Positions 34,774-46,261 of a stretch of DNA of 64,000 nucleotides are shown in pieces. The notes under the pieces are model-generated. The model ran no database searches and was not told the DNA's origin. It saw only the letters and a program-made list of their open reading frames with translations. Made by a program: the position numbers and the translations under genes. Every line of letters starts with the position of its first letter. Within the stretch, counting starts at the first letter, position 1. The DNA is from Gnetum montanum (Eukaryota; Streptophyta; Gnetopsida; Gnetales; Gnetaceae): assembly GCA_015680685.1 (NCBI GenBank), contig MNCI01035206.1, positions 48,833 through 112,832 on the forward strand, given 5' to 3'.

Positions 34774-34956
34774 ATGGCCATTGAGACAGTGAAAGGAAGC
34801 TCCACACACAACGCAACGGGTACTAGCAACAGCAGGCGGAATCTTAGCCGTATCCGTCGCGACTCGCGAGTCAAGGTAACGGATCCTTCCATTTCGAACT
34901 GGACTGGATGGATGTTTGTGAAATCTGCGATCAATGGCAAGTCAAGTCAATATTGA
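34774..34956 (+). CDS. Small hypothetical ORF in a CpG-richer patch
   Basis: A 60-codon ORF starting MAIETVKGSSTHNATGTS and rich in S, T, R and N. It lies in a short segment (about 34730-34900) visibly richer in GC and CpG than its surroundings, 0.9 kb upstream of the GDSL gene. CAAGGTAACG near 34873-34882 could be a splice donor, so it might be a first exon. No domain is recognised and chance is likely. Confidence 0.2.
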   Translation: MAIETVKGSSTHNATGTSNSRRNLSRIRRDSRVKVTDPSISNWTGWMFVKSAINGKSSQY

Positions 34957-35596
34957 AGGCGGCTTAAAATCGAACCGTAATCTAATGAACAGTGTTGTAT
35001 TTTTGGTGATTTTAAAGTTTATTGTACTATCTATTGCTGACCCTGATATCAACCAAAATCCACAATTTATATACTTGGTTTTCCACGAGCTCTTGGATGA
35101 AAACATTAGGAAACGCAGGTACCAGTGAATCTGACTCCTCTATTTTGCCCATAGTGATTTTAATCCGATTCTGACGCGGATTTTCTAATGTTGAGGATTT
35201 TAATTAGATTTTGTTCTAATTTTTTATGATCCAACTTATAAAAAAGACAGCAAATTCACTGATCTGAAGCACATGAAATGAAGTTGCAGGACCCACTGCA
35301 GAGCTGGAGATTGGCTGTTGTTGGCAGCTCAGTTCTGATCCTTACGTGAACATACCTGGCCAAGCACATGCACTGCGGCGCAACTTTAATAGAATAAACC
35401 AGGAGGCCCTTTTTCGATCATGAATTAATAACCACCATCAAAATAATCCTTTTAATGTCTTCCGTTCATCATTATCCTTCCTCTGTCTGCGCAGGACATT
35501 ATTCACGCGTTGGCATGGATTCTGTTTCCACTGTTCTTTCTTCTTGTTTGTGCTTTTTTTTTTACTGATTTGTCCCCACACGTCAATCCCACCGCT

Positions 35597-35604
35597 TATA
35601 TAAG
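35597..35604 (+). promoter_or_regulatory. TATA box of the GDSL esterase gene
   Basis: TATATAAG about 80 bp before the start codon. This fits transcription starting near 35630 with a short leader. Confidence 0.7.
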
Positions 35605-35684
35605 CAGGGATTGGGACTTGAGCTTCCGCTCATTCGTCAAAGACTCACAAGAACAAGGATAAGTGGTTGCTGTTTTTGAGATCA

Positions 35685-37605
35685 ATGGCGGTGGCGTTTG
35701 TGGGTTTGCTGTTCTCGGCGATTGTTGCTGCTTCTTCTTCTTCTTCTTTTTTTGTTCACGGTGCTTGCCAGTATCCTGTCATCTTCAATTTCGGCGACTC
35801 CACTTCTGATACTGGTGCGGTTCATTACACCTTCCCCTTCCACGAACTCGCCGAGAACAAGCCCTACGGCATGAGCTACTTCGGCAAACCCACTGGCCGT
35901 TACAGCGACGGCAGGCTCTCCATTGATTTCCTCGGTGAGTTCAACTTCTTCTTCTCGGCAATCCTGATATTTCTACTGTCCGTTTCAGACCGTTTCGGTT
36001 CATCTGGTTCTTAGTTTCTTTGGTCCAAAGCTGCCTGTGCTCTGTGCTTAATGAGGATAGATGATTCTGTGCTGGATCTTCGCAGTAGGCTTCGACATAG
36101 TGTTCTGTTAACAATTTGTCAAAAGGCAATCTGCGTAGTTTACAGTTTTACTAGTCTAGGCAATCGCCAGCAGTATTCAAGCAGCGGATCGGATGCAGAC
36201 AAACTACTTTGCGTGCAGAGTTGGGTTTGCTCTCCATTGCTCAAATGCTGGAATCTATCATTGATTTAAATGTCGTGTAAGTTTTTTTGACCAGTCCGTG
36301 TCTTGGAGTTTGAGCCGTATTTCACAAGCTAATCCTGTAAGCCCGTTATCTCACGCTGACGATCCTATTTCACAAGCTAATCCTGTACTCTTGCCACGTT
36401 ATATTTTGTGGGTGTCTGTAACTATTTGAACTTCCTATTGTTATAATAATCATGCAATCATCCAATCACCCAATTGCGATGCTGTTCATCCTGGCGGACA
36501 TGTCCTTGCTTTCTGCATCTAATTATCCATCAGTCTTAATCGGAGAGCTGTTTCCTCTCTGCGCATTTCTCGGACACAAGATTTGCACTGTATCTGCCTA
36601 GTATTCCTCGGCTCTGTATCTCAAAACTTTAATATTCGAACGTGTTCCAATTCCTGAACGACAAATGATAAGGAATTAACGCTCTGGTTTCCTGGCGCAG
36701 CGACGGCGCTGGGTCTGCCATTTCTGAACCCGTACCTGCAGTCGGTGGGCTCGAGCTTCGGGAACGGGGCCAACTTCGCGGCGGCGGGGGCGACGGCGCG
36801 GGACTCCAACTCCTTCATCGCGCCCATATCGCTGACGGTGCAGCTGAACCAGTTCAAGGTGTTCAAGCAGCAGGTGCTGTCGGCGATCGGCGCGCACGGC
36901 GAGCTCTCGTTCCTGCCGAGCAGCGACGCCTTCGCGAAGGCGCTGTACGTGATCGAGATCGCGGGCAACGACTTCAGCAACGGCTACATGGAGCAGAAAA
37001 TGACGCCGGCGCAGGTGAGGACGCAGGTCGTGCCGGGGCTCGCGAAGTCCGTCGCGGAGGCCGCGAAGGCGCTGTACGCGGAGGGGGCGCGGACGATCCT
37101 GGTCAAGGACGTGGCGCCGCAGGGCTGCGGCTCGTTCTGGCTCACGTATTTCCCGGACGCGGCCAAGAATCTGGACTCCCACGGCTGCGCCGCGGACTAC
37201 AACGACGCCGTGAAAACCTACAACCGGATCCTCCGCGCCGAGCTGTCGCGGGCGCGATCGGCCATGCCCGGAGCTCAGCTGGTTTTCGTGAACACGTACG
37301 ATATCATCTACGATATGTTCACGCGGCCCCGGGAATTCGGGTTCACGGAAACCACGAAGGCCTGCTGCGGCGTGGGCGGCAATTATAATTATCGTTACTC
37401 GATTCAGTGCGGCAGCACCGGAGTTCTGAACGGGAAAACCGTGACGGCCCAGCCCTGCGCCAATCCCGGCGATCATCTGAGCTGGGACGGCGTCCACTGG
37501 ACGGACCGCGCCAATCGCCTGATCACGCAGCGGATTTTGTCCGGCAAGTTCTTCGATCCGCCCTCCTTCTCGCTCGCTTCCGCCTGCGATCTCCAGGCCA
37601 TTTAG
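35685..37605 (+). CDS. GDSL (SGNH) esterase/lipase, two exons
   Basis: Exons 35685..35934 and 36701..37605, joined in frame, give a 384-residue protein, normal for plant GDSL enzymes. Residues 1-27 look like a signal peptide (hydrophobic core then a Ser run), so it is probably secreted to the cell wall or vacuole. Block I is FNFGDSTSDTG with nucleophile Ser39; block II GANFAAAGAT (106-115); block III IAGNDFS with Asn173; block V DGVHW with Asp346 and His349. KACCGVGG (304-311) is also typical. It resembles the ENOD8/alpha-fucosidase-like subgroup; substrate unknown. The ATG at 35685 is chosen because it directly precedes the signal peptide. Exon 2 is strikingly GC- and CpG-rich, unlike its surroundings. 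Confidence 0.93.
35935..36700 (+). other. Intron of the GDSL esterase gene
   Basis: A 766-bp intron with donor CTCG|GTGAGT and acceptor TGGCGCAG|CGACG. The split codon becomes Ala84, and the join reads SIDFLATALGLPFLNPY, the expected IDF-xAxxLGLP region. Small ORFs inside it (36051..36269 and others) are not conserved features. The rest of the coding region has no intron. Confidence 0.88.
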
Positions 37606-38010
37606 AAGGCCACCGATTCCTGCGGAAAAACAGCATCCAGCCCAGAAACCGATTCTTTTATCTGACCAGCAGGAGGAGGAGGATTTTGTGTGTATTCGTT
37701 GATTTATTGTTTTCTTCGCATTCGTCGCTCGTGATTCTGTCGCGTATTGTTTTCGCGCATTCGTCCCCGGATCTGTTCCGGAATCAAGCAAGGCGGACGC
37801 AGATTTGTGCATTTGGTTATGGGTTGATTCTTCTTTTTCTTCTTCTTCTTCTTCTTCTGGAATGTCTGGTTGCGCGGCTGCGTCTTTTTCCCGTGGTTGA
37901 TTGATGTCTGACAATAAGTGTCTTCACGGCTCTTCACGAGCTTTCTGCATTTCATGTAATCTATTATCATTTGTTGAATAAAGAATTGCATGAATTCTTT
38001 CACTGCTCTG
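37606..38010 (+). other. 3' UTR of the GDSL gene with poly(A) signal
   Basis: Sequence after the TAG stop contains a (TTC)n run (about 37829-37858) and AATAAA at 37977..37982, the likely polyadenylation signal, giving a 3' UTR of roughly 400 nt. Confidence 0.6.
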
Positions 38011-39152
38011 CTCTAACGGCCGAAAGTTTGAAGTCGGGGCTCGACCGTTGCAGCGTGGGAATTATTTGTCCATCTTTTCTTTTTATCTAAAGCGCAAAAG
38101 AGAGGGTCTCTTTTTATGATAGTAGACCAGGCACGCGTCCACGCGATGAGACGTCATTCATTGCCCTTGTCCTTTTCTTGGCAAGGAGGTTTGGTTAATC
38201 TACTTCACTGATCTGAAAAATAAAGGGGAAAAATTGTCTGATCCAGACAACTTAGCCTTTTCCTTTATAATGCAGGTACTTTTCATCAATATTTTTAATG
38301 GCCTTTCACTTTATTTTATATCCTTTTGTCTGCCATATCCACATGGTCCTAATTTTAGATGCACCTACGAGGTGATCTTTACGACTGGTCCTATCGTAGA
38401 ACACTTCCGCTGTCCATTCCGGATGAAAGCGGCCTTTGGCCAAAAAAAAAAAAAAGAAAGAATAAAAGCTTAATTCTACAAGGCCCACCATAAATGGCTT
38501 TTTATCAAAAATGGTAATCTAAAGGACAAATGTCTAGGAGGGCTGCTAGAGCTCGTGTAGGATTGAGCTTGCAACCTATTTTTGATATCTCGGATAAGGG
38601 AAAGGTCTTGTAACATGAAAAAACAAGGAAAGGTCTTGTAACATGAAAAAACAAGCATCGTGACATCACCTCAAATAATAGTTAGTATATGAAGTCTTTC
38701 CCATGACAAAAGGGGTACTGTGAGCTCATGCAACATTATCAATTACGCATATTGTTACATAGCAAATCAACCATGTTAAACTCAATTACATGTTAGTAAA
38801 ATATATACCCAATTACTTACTAATAATACTTTAGGTATACTCAATTACAAATTCATATCAATAATGATTGAATGAGATATTGTAACATTTACTTTAGTTC
38901 TATCAAAGTATCATATGTTTTTTAATGTTGTTTTGAATTACATATTGAAACTAAAATGTTTTCTATTATGTCCACAGACCCTTAGGGTCTATTGGACAAA
39001 CAAAATATACTTAGTATGTGTAACAAACACTCCATTAGTATAATTACTAGGTTTTTCAAGTGTTGTTTCAAAAAGGATAATTATATTATTAGTTGCAATT
39101 TGTCATTTATGGTAACTTTATTCTAAAACAAAACATTACAATAATATAGGAT
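38011..39152. other. Intergenic DNA between the GDSL gene and element D
   Basis: No gene seen. It holds a perfect 28-bp tandem duplication (38599..38654; unit starts GGAAAGGTCTTGTAACATG) and a poly-A run near 38442. Confidence 0.5.
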
Positions 39153-39500
39153 TGATGAGTGGCAAGGTACCCCTACGCTCAACCATACGAATATGAGCGT
39201 TTCACGCACGATCTGATCGAATTCCAAGGACTAAGTGCCTATGCGCCTTTGTGGAACAAGAACGGGTTGGTTGATCGTTGTCTTCCNAAAGACTTTTCTC
39301 CCAATTGTGCGCCTGGGCACTATATTTATAGGCTTGGGGAGCAACTACTCTAATAATTAGATTAACTGCTCTAATAATTAGAATAATTGCTAAAGTAATC
39401 GCTAGAGTAGCCTCTCTAATAATTAGAATAATTGCTAGAGTAACCACTAGAGTAATCGCTAGAGTAACCACTCTAATAATTAGAGTAATTGCTCTCATCA
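39153..39500 (-). repeat. Element D 3' LTR (class-3 U3), shortened
   Basis: Plus-strand TGATGAGTGGCAAGG to GCTCTCATCA, followed by the polypurine tract, so this is the 3' LTR of a minus-strand element. Only 348 bp remain against about 974 bp in E0. A single N at 39286 sits where the missing middle should be, so the shortening may be an assembly join. The U3 array (CTCTAATAATTAG units) occupies 39345..39497 and the TATA segment is at 39325-39332. Confidence 0.8.
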
Positions 39501-39966
39501 TACCCCCATGACTGAATGAAAACTTGTCCTCGAGTAAAGAAGAAAAGAAACAAGTTTTTTACAAAATATTGAGAAGGTATGAGATTATTGACTAACTGAC
39601 AACTGATGGTGGAATGGGATGACAGACTCAACGTGCCCAGTGAACGGATCAATAAGCATATTACAACATTAGTGTTCATGACCACTGTGGTGAACACTCA
39701 TACATAAATGACATCAAATCCTTTATTTGGCAGCTTGTAGAGAAAGAGAGAGAAAATGAAGCATGTTGCCGCCAATGCTAAGATTGCACCTTCCGTTGTT
39801 TATCCATAGCCACGCCACCAAACGCTCCAGTTCTGGTCTATCTTGAGTGCTTCCTCCAAACCTAGTTCATTGTTTATATGATCGCCATCTGCACACACAA
39901 CATAGTCACAAATAAGCAAGGATAAATAAACCACAATGCAGTTGATACCTTGCCTCGATATGAAGT

Positions 39967-40320
39967 NNNNNNNNNNNNNNNNNNNNNNNNNNNNNNNNNN
40001 NNNNNNNNNNNNNNNNNNNNNNNNNNNNNNNNNNNNNNNNNNNNNNNNNNNNNNNNNNNNNNNNNNNNNNNNNNNNNNNNNNNNNNNNNNNNNNNNNNNN
40101 NNNNNNNNNNNNNNNNNNNNNNNNNNNNNNNNNNNNNNNNNNNNNNNNNNNNNNNNNNNNNNNNNNNNNNNNNNNNNNNNNNNNNNNNNNNNNNNNNNNN
40201 NNNNNNNNNNNNNNNNNNNNNNNNNNNNNNNNNNNNNNNNNNNNNNNNNNNNNNNNNNNNNNNNNNNNNNNNNNNNNNNNNNNNNNNNNNNNNNNNNNNN
40301 NNNNNNNNNNNNNNNNNNNN
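39967..40320. other. Assembly gap (354 N)
   Basis: A run of N inside the 3' non-coding region of D. The internal polypurine-like tract seen in E0, A and H at this relative place would lie here and cannot be checked. Minus-strand DNA at 40321-41480 resumes the family's 3' non-coding module. Confidence 0.95.
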
Positions 40321-41487
40321 GAAATGTTTAAGGAAAAGAACTTAACAATTACACCAAAAAGGAATGCTAGTGGGTCCTCCCCAAAGCAGGCTCATACCTT
40401 TTATGCCCTGACAAACGCACAAACCAAAGAGTCCGTAGGCTCTAGGAATGTCATTTAGAAGCAAGAGTTAAAAACTTACCCACAAGAATTCACCAAAGAA
40501 AAAAAAATGCATCAACCCAAAATGGACTAATGATAAAATCAACAATGAGGTGGAAAATGGGAAGAAAGATGGAGAGGAGAGAATGGAATGGAATCCCAAG
40601 AACAAGGTTATGTAAAGCCCCTTGTATATTTCATGGTTAAGATGACTAAGTAGAACTTCATCCCAAATCCAGACTCAAACCAACCACATTCAGTGACCTC
40701 GCATCAATACACCTGGCCAATCCATCCTCTTAAAGTAACAAGAATGCCTCACAAAGAGTGACCACCATCCCAAGGAGAGAGAGATTGAGAAGTAGGAAGT
40801 GAGAAAGGGCCTTAGTTAGAGGGAACCTTTAGGCATGGTGAACATGTCTTTCCAGTTTCATAACCTGTGCTTGTAGCCCATATTACTTTATTATGTCTAA
40901 GGGGTATGCTTTGAATTTTCACTTTTCTCCTTTTTTTTATGTGTATGAGAACCACACTATGCAAAGACTTATTTTTATTAACTCAGCTTCCTGATTTTTG
41001 AACAAGGTTAGAATGGGGGAAAACCCAAGAAACAAGCATCCAAGCACCCAAGAGAATAGCTAGCACAAATGCATTAAATCCCCTTAAAGTCACACCCTTT
41101 TCATCCTTTGAGTCTTTCCTTGGTTTGGAAAGTACCCAACCACCAATTTATTAATAAATTTACTTAGAAAAAGGGGACTGTATAGTTCTAAGCCAAAGGA
41201 GATAATAGAGTTGTATGGATGATTGGACGACGTGGACTCATTGCCTATTTTACCAAAAGAACCATACCTTAATATTAGCATCATAATTCAAAGGTAAAAA
41301 CCAAACATTAGCAATCAATATGATATAATGCAATCCACCATCATGAGCACTTATTGGATGACGAATAAAAGTAAATTAAGCAAACAAAGAAATAGTAAAA
41401 ACATGAACGATGGTGTAAAACAAAAATAAGAAAAGTTAGAAAAATGTGTAAAACGAAAATTCAAAAAGAATTGAGGGCATAAAATGG

Positions 41488-42560
41488 TTAGCATAGGTGG
41501 CCATCTCCCCCATGACTGAGTTGGAAGGAGGAGATTCGAAATAGTGAGCAAGGTTGTCCATCAACAGAGGTAGCATGTGTACAGGCTATCCTAAGCTCAT
41601 GGAAAGGTTTGGTTTGTTGCACGTTGACCAAAATTTTCTTATCTAGGCTCTCAAGTTTGTATATTGTCATGGCCCCTGAAGAAAAAGTTGCATAAATAAT
41701 GTAAGTTCCTTCCCACAGTGTTTGAAATTTAGTACATTGTGGCACATGTCTGGGATTCCAGCAGAGAACCTTATCTTCTGGCTAATATTTAACTTTTGTA
41801 ATTCTTAGGTTATGACGTTGTTTCTTGAAGGCCTTATGTAATTTGGTAGATGATAGGGTAGCTAATCGGTTTTCATCTAGTAAGTTAAAGATTACTAACT
41901 GTTGTTTCTGTGCTAGATCAAGGTCAAGGTTGAGGTCACATGCCGTGGATACTGTACGGAGCTTAGTTTGAATGGGAATCATTGGTAATTTACCGTACAC
42001 TAACTCATAGGGAGAGTAGCCTGTAGGGAGTTTCCATGTGGAGCAGTATGCCCAAAGAGCATCATTTAGTTTAGTGCTCCAATCTAGCCTAAACTTGCTA
42101 ATGGTTCTTGTCAATATCTTTGTGATCTCCCTGTTGGTGACTTCTGCTTGACTGTTCGCTTGGGGGGTGGTATGGTGTAGTCAATTTATGCTCAACCCCT
42201 AAGCGTTGCATTAATTTTTGAAAAGTTGCACCTGTGTCTGAAATAAATACACGTAGCACACCAAACCTGTTTATGATTTGTTGTTGAACAAATCGTGCAA
42301 CTGTAGATGATGTACAATCTTTAACAGTAGCTGCTTCGGCCCATTTTGTTAGGTAATCAATGACAACAATAATATAAACTTTTCCATTGGATATTGGTGT
42401 AATCGGCCCCATAAAATCAATTCCCAAAATGTCGAAGGATTCTAATGGTTGAATCCATTGTTGCGAATCCTCCATTCTAGCAGTCATTCCCCCATCACGT
42501 TGACAACACTCACAAGATTGGATGAAATGATGGGAATCCTAAAATAATGTAGGCCAATAA
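41488..42560 (-). pseudogene. Element D integrase
   Basis: In order from 42560 down: a CECCQRDGGM zinc-binding end (about 42500), the first catalytic Asp in LGIDFMGPITP, IVVIDYLTKWAEAA, the second-Asp block FISDTGATFQ (here DTG instead of the usual DNG), YHPPSEQ where a frameshift interrupts the YHPQANxQAE block, then 41782..42114 with DALWAYCSTWKLPTGYSPY and LVYGKLP, and a C-terminal segment (41488..41745) ending LSHGGDGHLC. The enzyme inserts element DNA into the genome. The frameshift near 42130-42180 and a stop near 41782 inactivate it. Confidence 0.85.
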
Positions 42561-42953
42561 TATCCTGCAAGCAAGATCTTGATGGCCATTCGTCTTTTAG
42601 TGTAATGACCCCCACAAGGACCCTCATGAACATCTTGGAGAACTCGTAGTTGATCTATATCAAAAACATACCATCGAACCAAGCCTGGGACACACTTTGT
42701 AAAGTTGCCCATTGATCTCCATAAAGTACTTGGCTTAGTGAAGAAACTATTGTTTCTTCTTAAGGTTTAACTTTTGTGATGTTTGTTGGGTGAGGAGATA
42801 GGTAAGAATGCTACTGTACCAGCTTGTCTCTGTGGGTGATTGATTATTCACTACACCAACAAAGAGTAATTCATCAAGGAAATGATCAAAAATTGGATAC
42901 TCATCCTTTTTTTTGTCCCATTGCAACCGAGATAAATGATCAGCAATTGCATT

Positions 42954-43300
42954 CTAGGTGCCCTTACGATCGATCATCATTAAATCGAACTCTTGTAAGA
43001 TTACAACCCATCGTATGATACGAGGGCTTACCATTGGCTTATTCATGAGGAACCGAATTGCACTATGATCTCTATGTATATATACTTTATATCCCAATAC
43101 ATAGTGTTTAAAAATTTCTAGTGCAAACACTACAACCATTAATTCTTTCTTTGCAGTAGTGTAGTTAAGTTGTGCACTAGTGCTACTTCTACTTGCACAG
43201 TGGATGTAATAAGGACACTTCTGGTCATATAACTGTGTAAGTATGACTCCTAAAGAATAGTTGGACACGTCAGTCATGATATGGAATGGATTGGATTAGT
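42954..43300 (-). pseudogene. Element D RNase H domain
   Basis: A 107-residue open segment with MTDVSNYSLGVILTQL, YYIHCASRSS, AKKELMVVVFALE and HRDHSAIRFLMNK. The DxS, KKEL and DHS positions correspond to Ty3 RNase H catalytic residues; the last block reads RDH where TDH is usual. It follows RT and precedes integrase. Confidence 0.8.
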
Positions 43301-43459
43301 CAGGAGCTTGTAGAATGGGTGTTTCTACTAGCTTCTGTTTCAAAGTTTGGAAAGCTAATTCGCATTCCTTGGTCCACTCGAAAGGTACATCCTTTTTCGT
43401 TAATTCCACTAATGGTTTGGAAACCTTTGAAAAGTTCTCAATAAATCTCCTATAGTAGC

Positions 43460-44365
43460 TAGTATGTCCAAGGAATGATCAAATATCTTTGATAGTTTTC
43501 AGTTGATGGGTAATTCCTTGGATAATTTTGATTTTCTCGAGGTCTACCTCTATCTCTGTGTGTGAGATTTTGTGTCCTATTACTATGCCTTCTTGGACCA
43601 TCAAATGGCTTTTCTGCTAGTTGAGCCTCAAATTGGTTTCTACACATATTTTTAACACTTGCTCCAACTGGTCCAAGGCTTGATCAAAGTTTTCTCAATA
43701 AGTGAAGAAGTTGTCCATAAAGACCTCCACGCCATTCCTTATCTATTGTTGGAATATGCTCAGAACTAGTCGTTGAAATGTTGCAGGGGCATTCTACAAG
43801 CCAAAAAACATTTGTTTATATGTGAACGTTCCCCAAGGACTAGTGAATTTAGTCTTGGCTTGATCTTCTGGGGCTATTTGTATTTGGTTATATATTCTAT
43901 ATCCATCCAGAAAACTGTAATAGTGATGCCTTGCGATGGTGTCTAAGAATTGGTCGACAAATGGCAATGGAAAGTGATCTTTGAATGTTGCCATATTTAG
44001 TACCCTGAAATCTATGCATACCCTCCATTTGTGTCTCTTTTTAGGCACAATAAAAAAGGATCTAACTCATTCACTATGAATTCAGCCTTGAGAAGCTGTT
44101 TGATTTCTTCCTTAACTATTTGCTTTAGCTTAGGGTTCAATCGCCTCTGTGGTTGTCTTCGAGGCTTCATGGAGGGGTCAGTGTAAATTCTATGTTGGCA
44201 GATCCTAGGATCTATTCTAATTAATTTGAGATATGACCAAGCGAAGGTTTCTGACCATTTATTTATTACCTTTAGCAGTTCTTCTTTCTGTTGAGGAGCA
44301 AGCTTAGCATTGATAATTACTGATTTTCTGTTTTTAAGGAATGTGTATTCCATACCGATGGGCAA
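43460..44365 (-). pseudogene. Element D reverse transcriptase
   Basis: N-terminal part 44012..44365 (VNELDPFLLCLKR just before a frame change), then 43794..44048 with KKRHKWRVCIDFRVLNMATF, KDHFPLPFVDQFLDTIA, YYSFLDGYRIYNQI and PEDQAKTKFTSPWGTFTYKQ. FLDGYxxYNQI is the form used by Athila/Tat elements, where chromoviruses have KLDLRSGYHQI. The catalytic box near 43700-43740 reads VEVFMDNFFTY, second Asp to Asn. Frameshifts separate the parts. Confidence 0.82.
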
Positions 44366-44753
44366 TGGTTTCAGCTCGAGGGGCTCCTACTTAAATTTCT
44401 CAGGGATTTCCAACTTCCCCTAGTTGATATTTTCAAGGTTAAGACTTGGAAGTTGGCAGTGGACTTGCTCTAATGCGTCTATGCTATCGATGTAAGCACA
44501 AGTCAAACCCTCAGTTGGTTCCATGCATATGAGTGAACTACTTTCTTAATCAGCTATCAGCCACTAGGTGGCTTCGTATTGTGTGGCTGCTGCATACCAG
44601 CATCTTTGTATGTTAATCACTTGTGCATACTAATTACATGCGAGAAATCCTAAACTTTCCACAAACCATGACTTTTACACGTAATTACACCCTGTGTCAT
44701 TGTATGCGATGCACAGAACTTTCTTCTTTTCAATCTTTTCAAATGCATTTTTT

Positions 44754-45308
44754 TTATATTTCTAGAGAAAGATCATGGATTCCTAGGCATGTGTCGATGG
44801 TGCTTAGCCATGTTCTTCCCATTATGATTGGGAAGTTCCCCTTATCGTTGTTTACCTGAATCACTAGGAAGTTAGCTAGGTACAACCACCCACAAACAGT
44901 GGGAACAATGTCTTCCACCAGTCCTAATGTGACAGTGACGGACTGGTCGATCAACTCTAGATGGATGTTGCTCTTTTTCAATGAAGGTAGGTTCCAAGCC
45001 TTATACATTTCTTGAGAAATCAAGTTGACACTGGAACCTAAATCCTAAAGAGCATTTCATGACGCATTTCTAGCAATTTGTAAGTATATTAGAGGACTCC
45101 TAGGATCAGAGAATTTCCTGGGAAGGTGGCTATCTTTGATCCAATCGGTGACGACATGTGTTAGCATGATCGTATGTGTTGAGTGCGGTGGTTGAGTTGA
45201 AGGAGGCTCCAAAGTTTTGATTGATATTGAGGCATCTAAGGAATTAGCCACTTGTGATTGCAAGGGCTTGGTTGGTCTATTGGTTCTAAAGAAAGGTCTT
45301 TTCTTCAT
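44754..45308 (-). pseudogene. Element D retropepsin-like protease
   Basis: Open parts 45057..45308 (basic start MKKRPFFRTNRPTKPLQ, then DPRSPLIYLQIARNAS) and 44754..45023 (KSNIHLELIDQSV, PIIMGRTW). The active site between them reads DLGSSVNLIS but is bracketed by two stops (a TGA and a TAG), where A has ALLDLG. Otherwise it is typical of the family. Confidence 0.75.
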
Positions 45309-45389
45309 GTGGTTGTTGGAACCAACAGTAGGTTGAGAGTTAACAGACCTTATGGCATTATGTTGCTATAGTTGGGTAAGGATTTTACC

Positions 45390-46261
45390 CTACATAGCTG
45401 GAGCAGGTGGTAGTGGAGCTATTGATGGAAGAGATGCAGCTGGATGAGAAGGATGATATGCTTGTAGAATATTTCCCCTAGAAGAGGGAGTTCCGTAATA
45501 TTCGTGGGCTTGGTAGTGAGGTTGAAGAGTGATGTGACTAGTAGAGTCACATGGGGAGATTGGCTGCTGCACGTAATATTCATACGAGTCAGGTTGCCGA
45601 TAAGGATACTATTGCCTTGGTGGTGGCATTCTCCATGATTGTGGGTGCTGTCACTATTGATATTGCTCAATCAGTTGTGGTGGAGTTCCACTGGGATAAT
45701 ATGTTAAGGGTTGGTAGAACTGCCTTAGGTTACCTTGAGGATAAGGTAACCTTCAGGGTGTTTGCCTTTTGTTTAATCGTGGGTTGAGTGCATATACCCC
45801 AAACTCCTGCAGATGTGAGATTATAGGGCAACATCCCTTAGGATGGTCATATTGACATATCTCACATCCACTATCATTGTCTTTTTCCAAATCCATAACC
45901 TCTTCAATGATGGCAACTTTGCCCTTACCCTTGCTATGTGCATGTTCAGTCTCTTTCTTTTTTCTTTTCTCACTACCTTGCTTTATAGACTCCTCTACTA
46001 TTTTAAGAATAGTTTGAAATCTATTATGTAGGGAATCCCATATTTGATCTACCTTTGCCGAAATTTCTAATGTCATATTTTGGATAGGAAAAGTTTTCCT
46101 ATTCACCATCTCTTCGAGTGGTGACTCTTCTTCATCCTCACAAAATCTTACTCCCCTCTTCCGAAGGGAAGGATCTTGGTTATACTCTTCTACACTTTCT
46201 CTCTTATGTAGCTCACCTTCTTCCTTAGCAACTTGCTCTAATAGTCTTTGAATTTGATTGG
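45390..46261 (-). pseudogene. Element D gag C-terminal half and linker
   Basis: The open frame 45753..46261 includes RLLEQVAKEEGELHKRES, EESPLEEMVNRKTFPIQ, SAKVDQIWDSLHNRF, a basic KGKGK segment, and the zinc-knuckle-like CEICQYDHPKGCCP followed by VYALNPRL. Downstream is a P/H/S/T-rich linker. The ORF continues for about 31 codons (to 46355) into the LTR of F, giving an accidental LTR-gag fusion. The N-terminal half of gag is missing. Confidence 0.75.

Larger units (their letters stand above)
39153..46261 (-). mobile_element. Element D: Ty3/gypsy element with gag and pol domains
   Basis: Minus-strand element with 3' LTR, polypurine tract, 2-kb 3' non-coding region, integrase, RNase H, RT, protease and the downstream half of gag. 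The gag N-terminus, primer-binding site and 5' LTR are missing: at 46261 the gag sequence meets the LTR of F. It is the best reference in the window for domain order, though stops and frameshifts are frequent. Left flanking bases are AGGAT. Confidence 0.85.

Noticed and set aside
36676-37914. A 412-codon minus-strand ORF, with a shorter one at 36621..36980
   Set aside because: It lies antisense to the GC-rich exon of the GDSL gene. GC-rich coding DNA often gives long antisense ORFs. It is R/G/H-rich with no recognisable domain, while the sense frame has all catalytic blocks.
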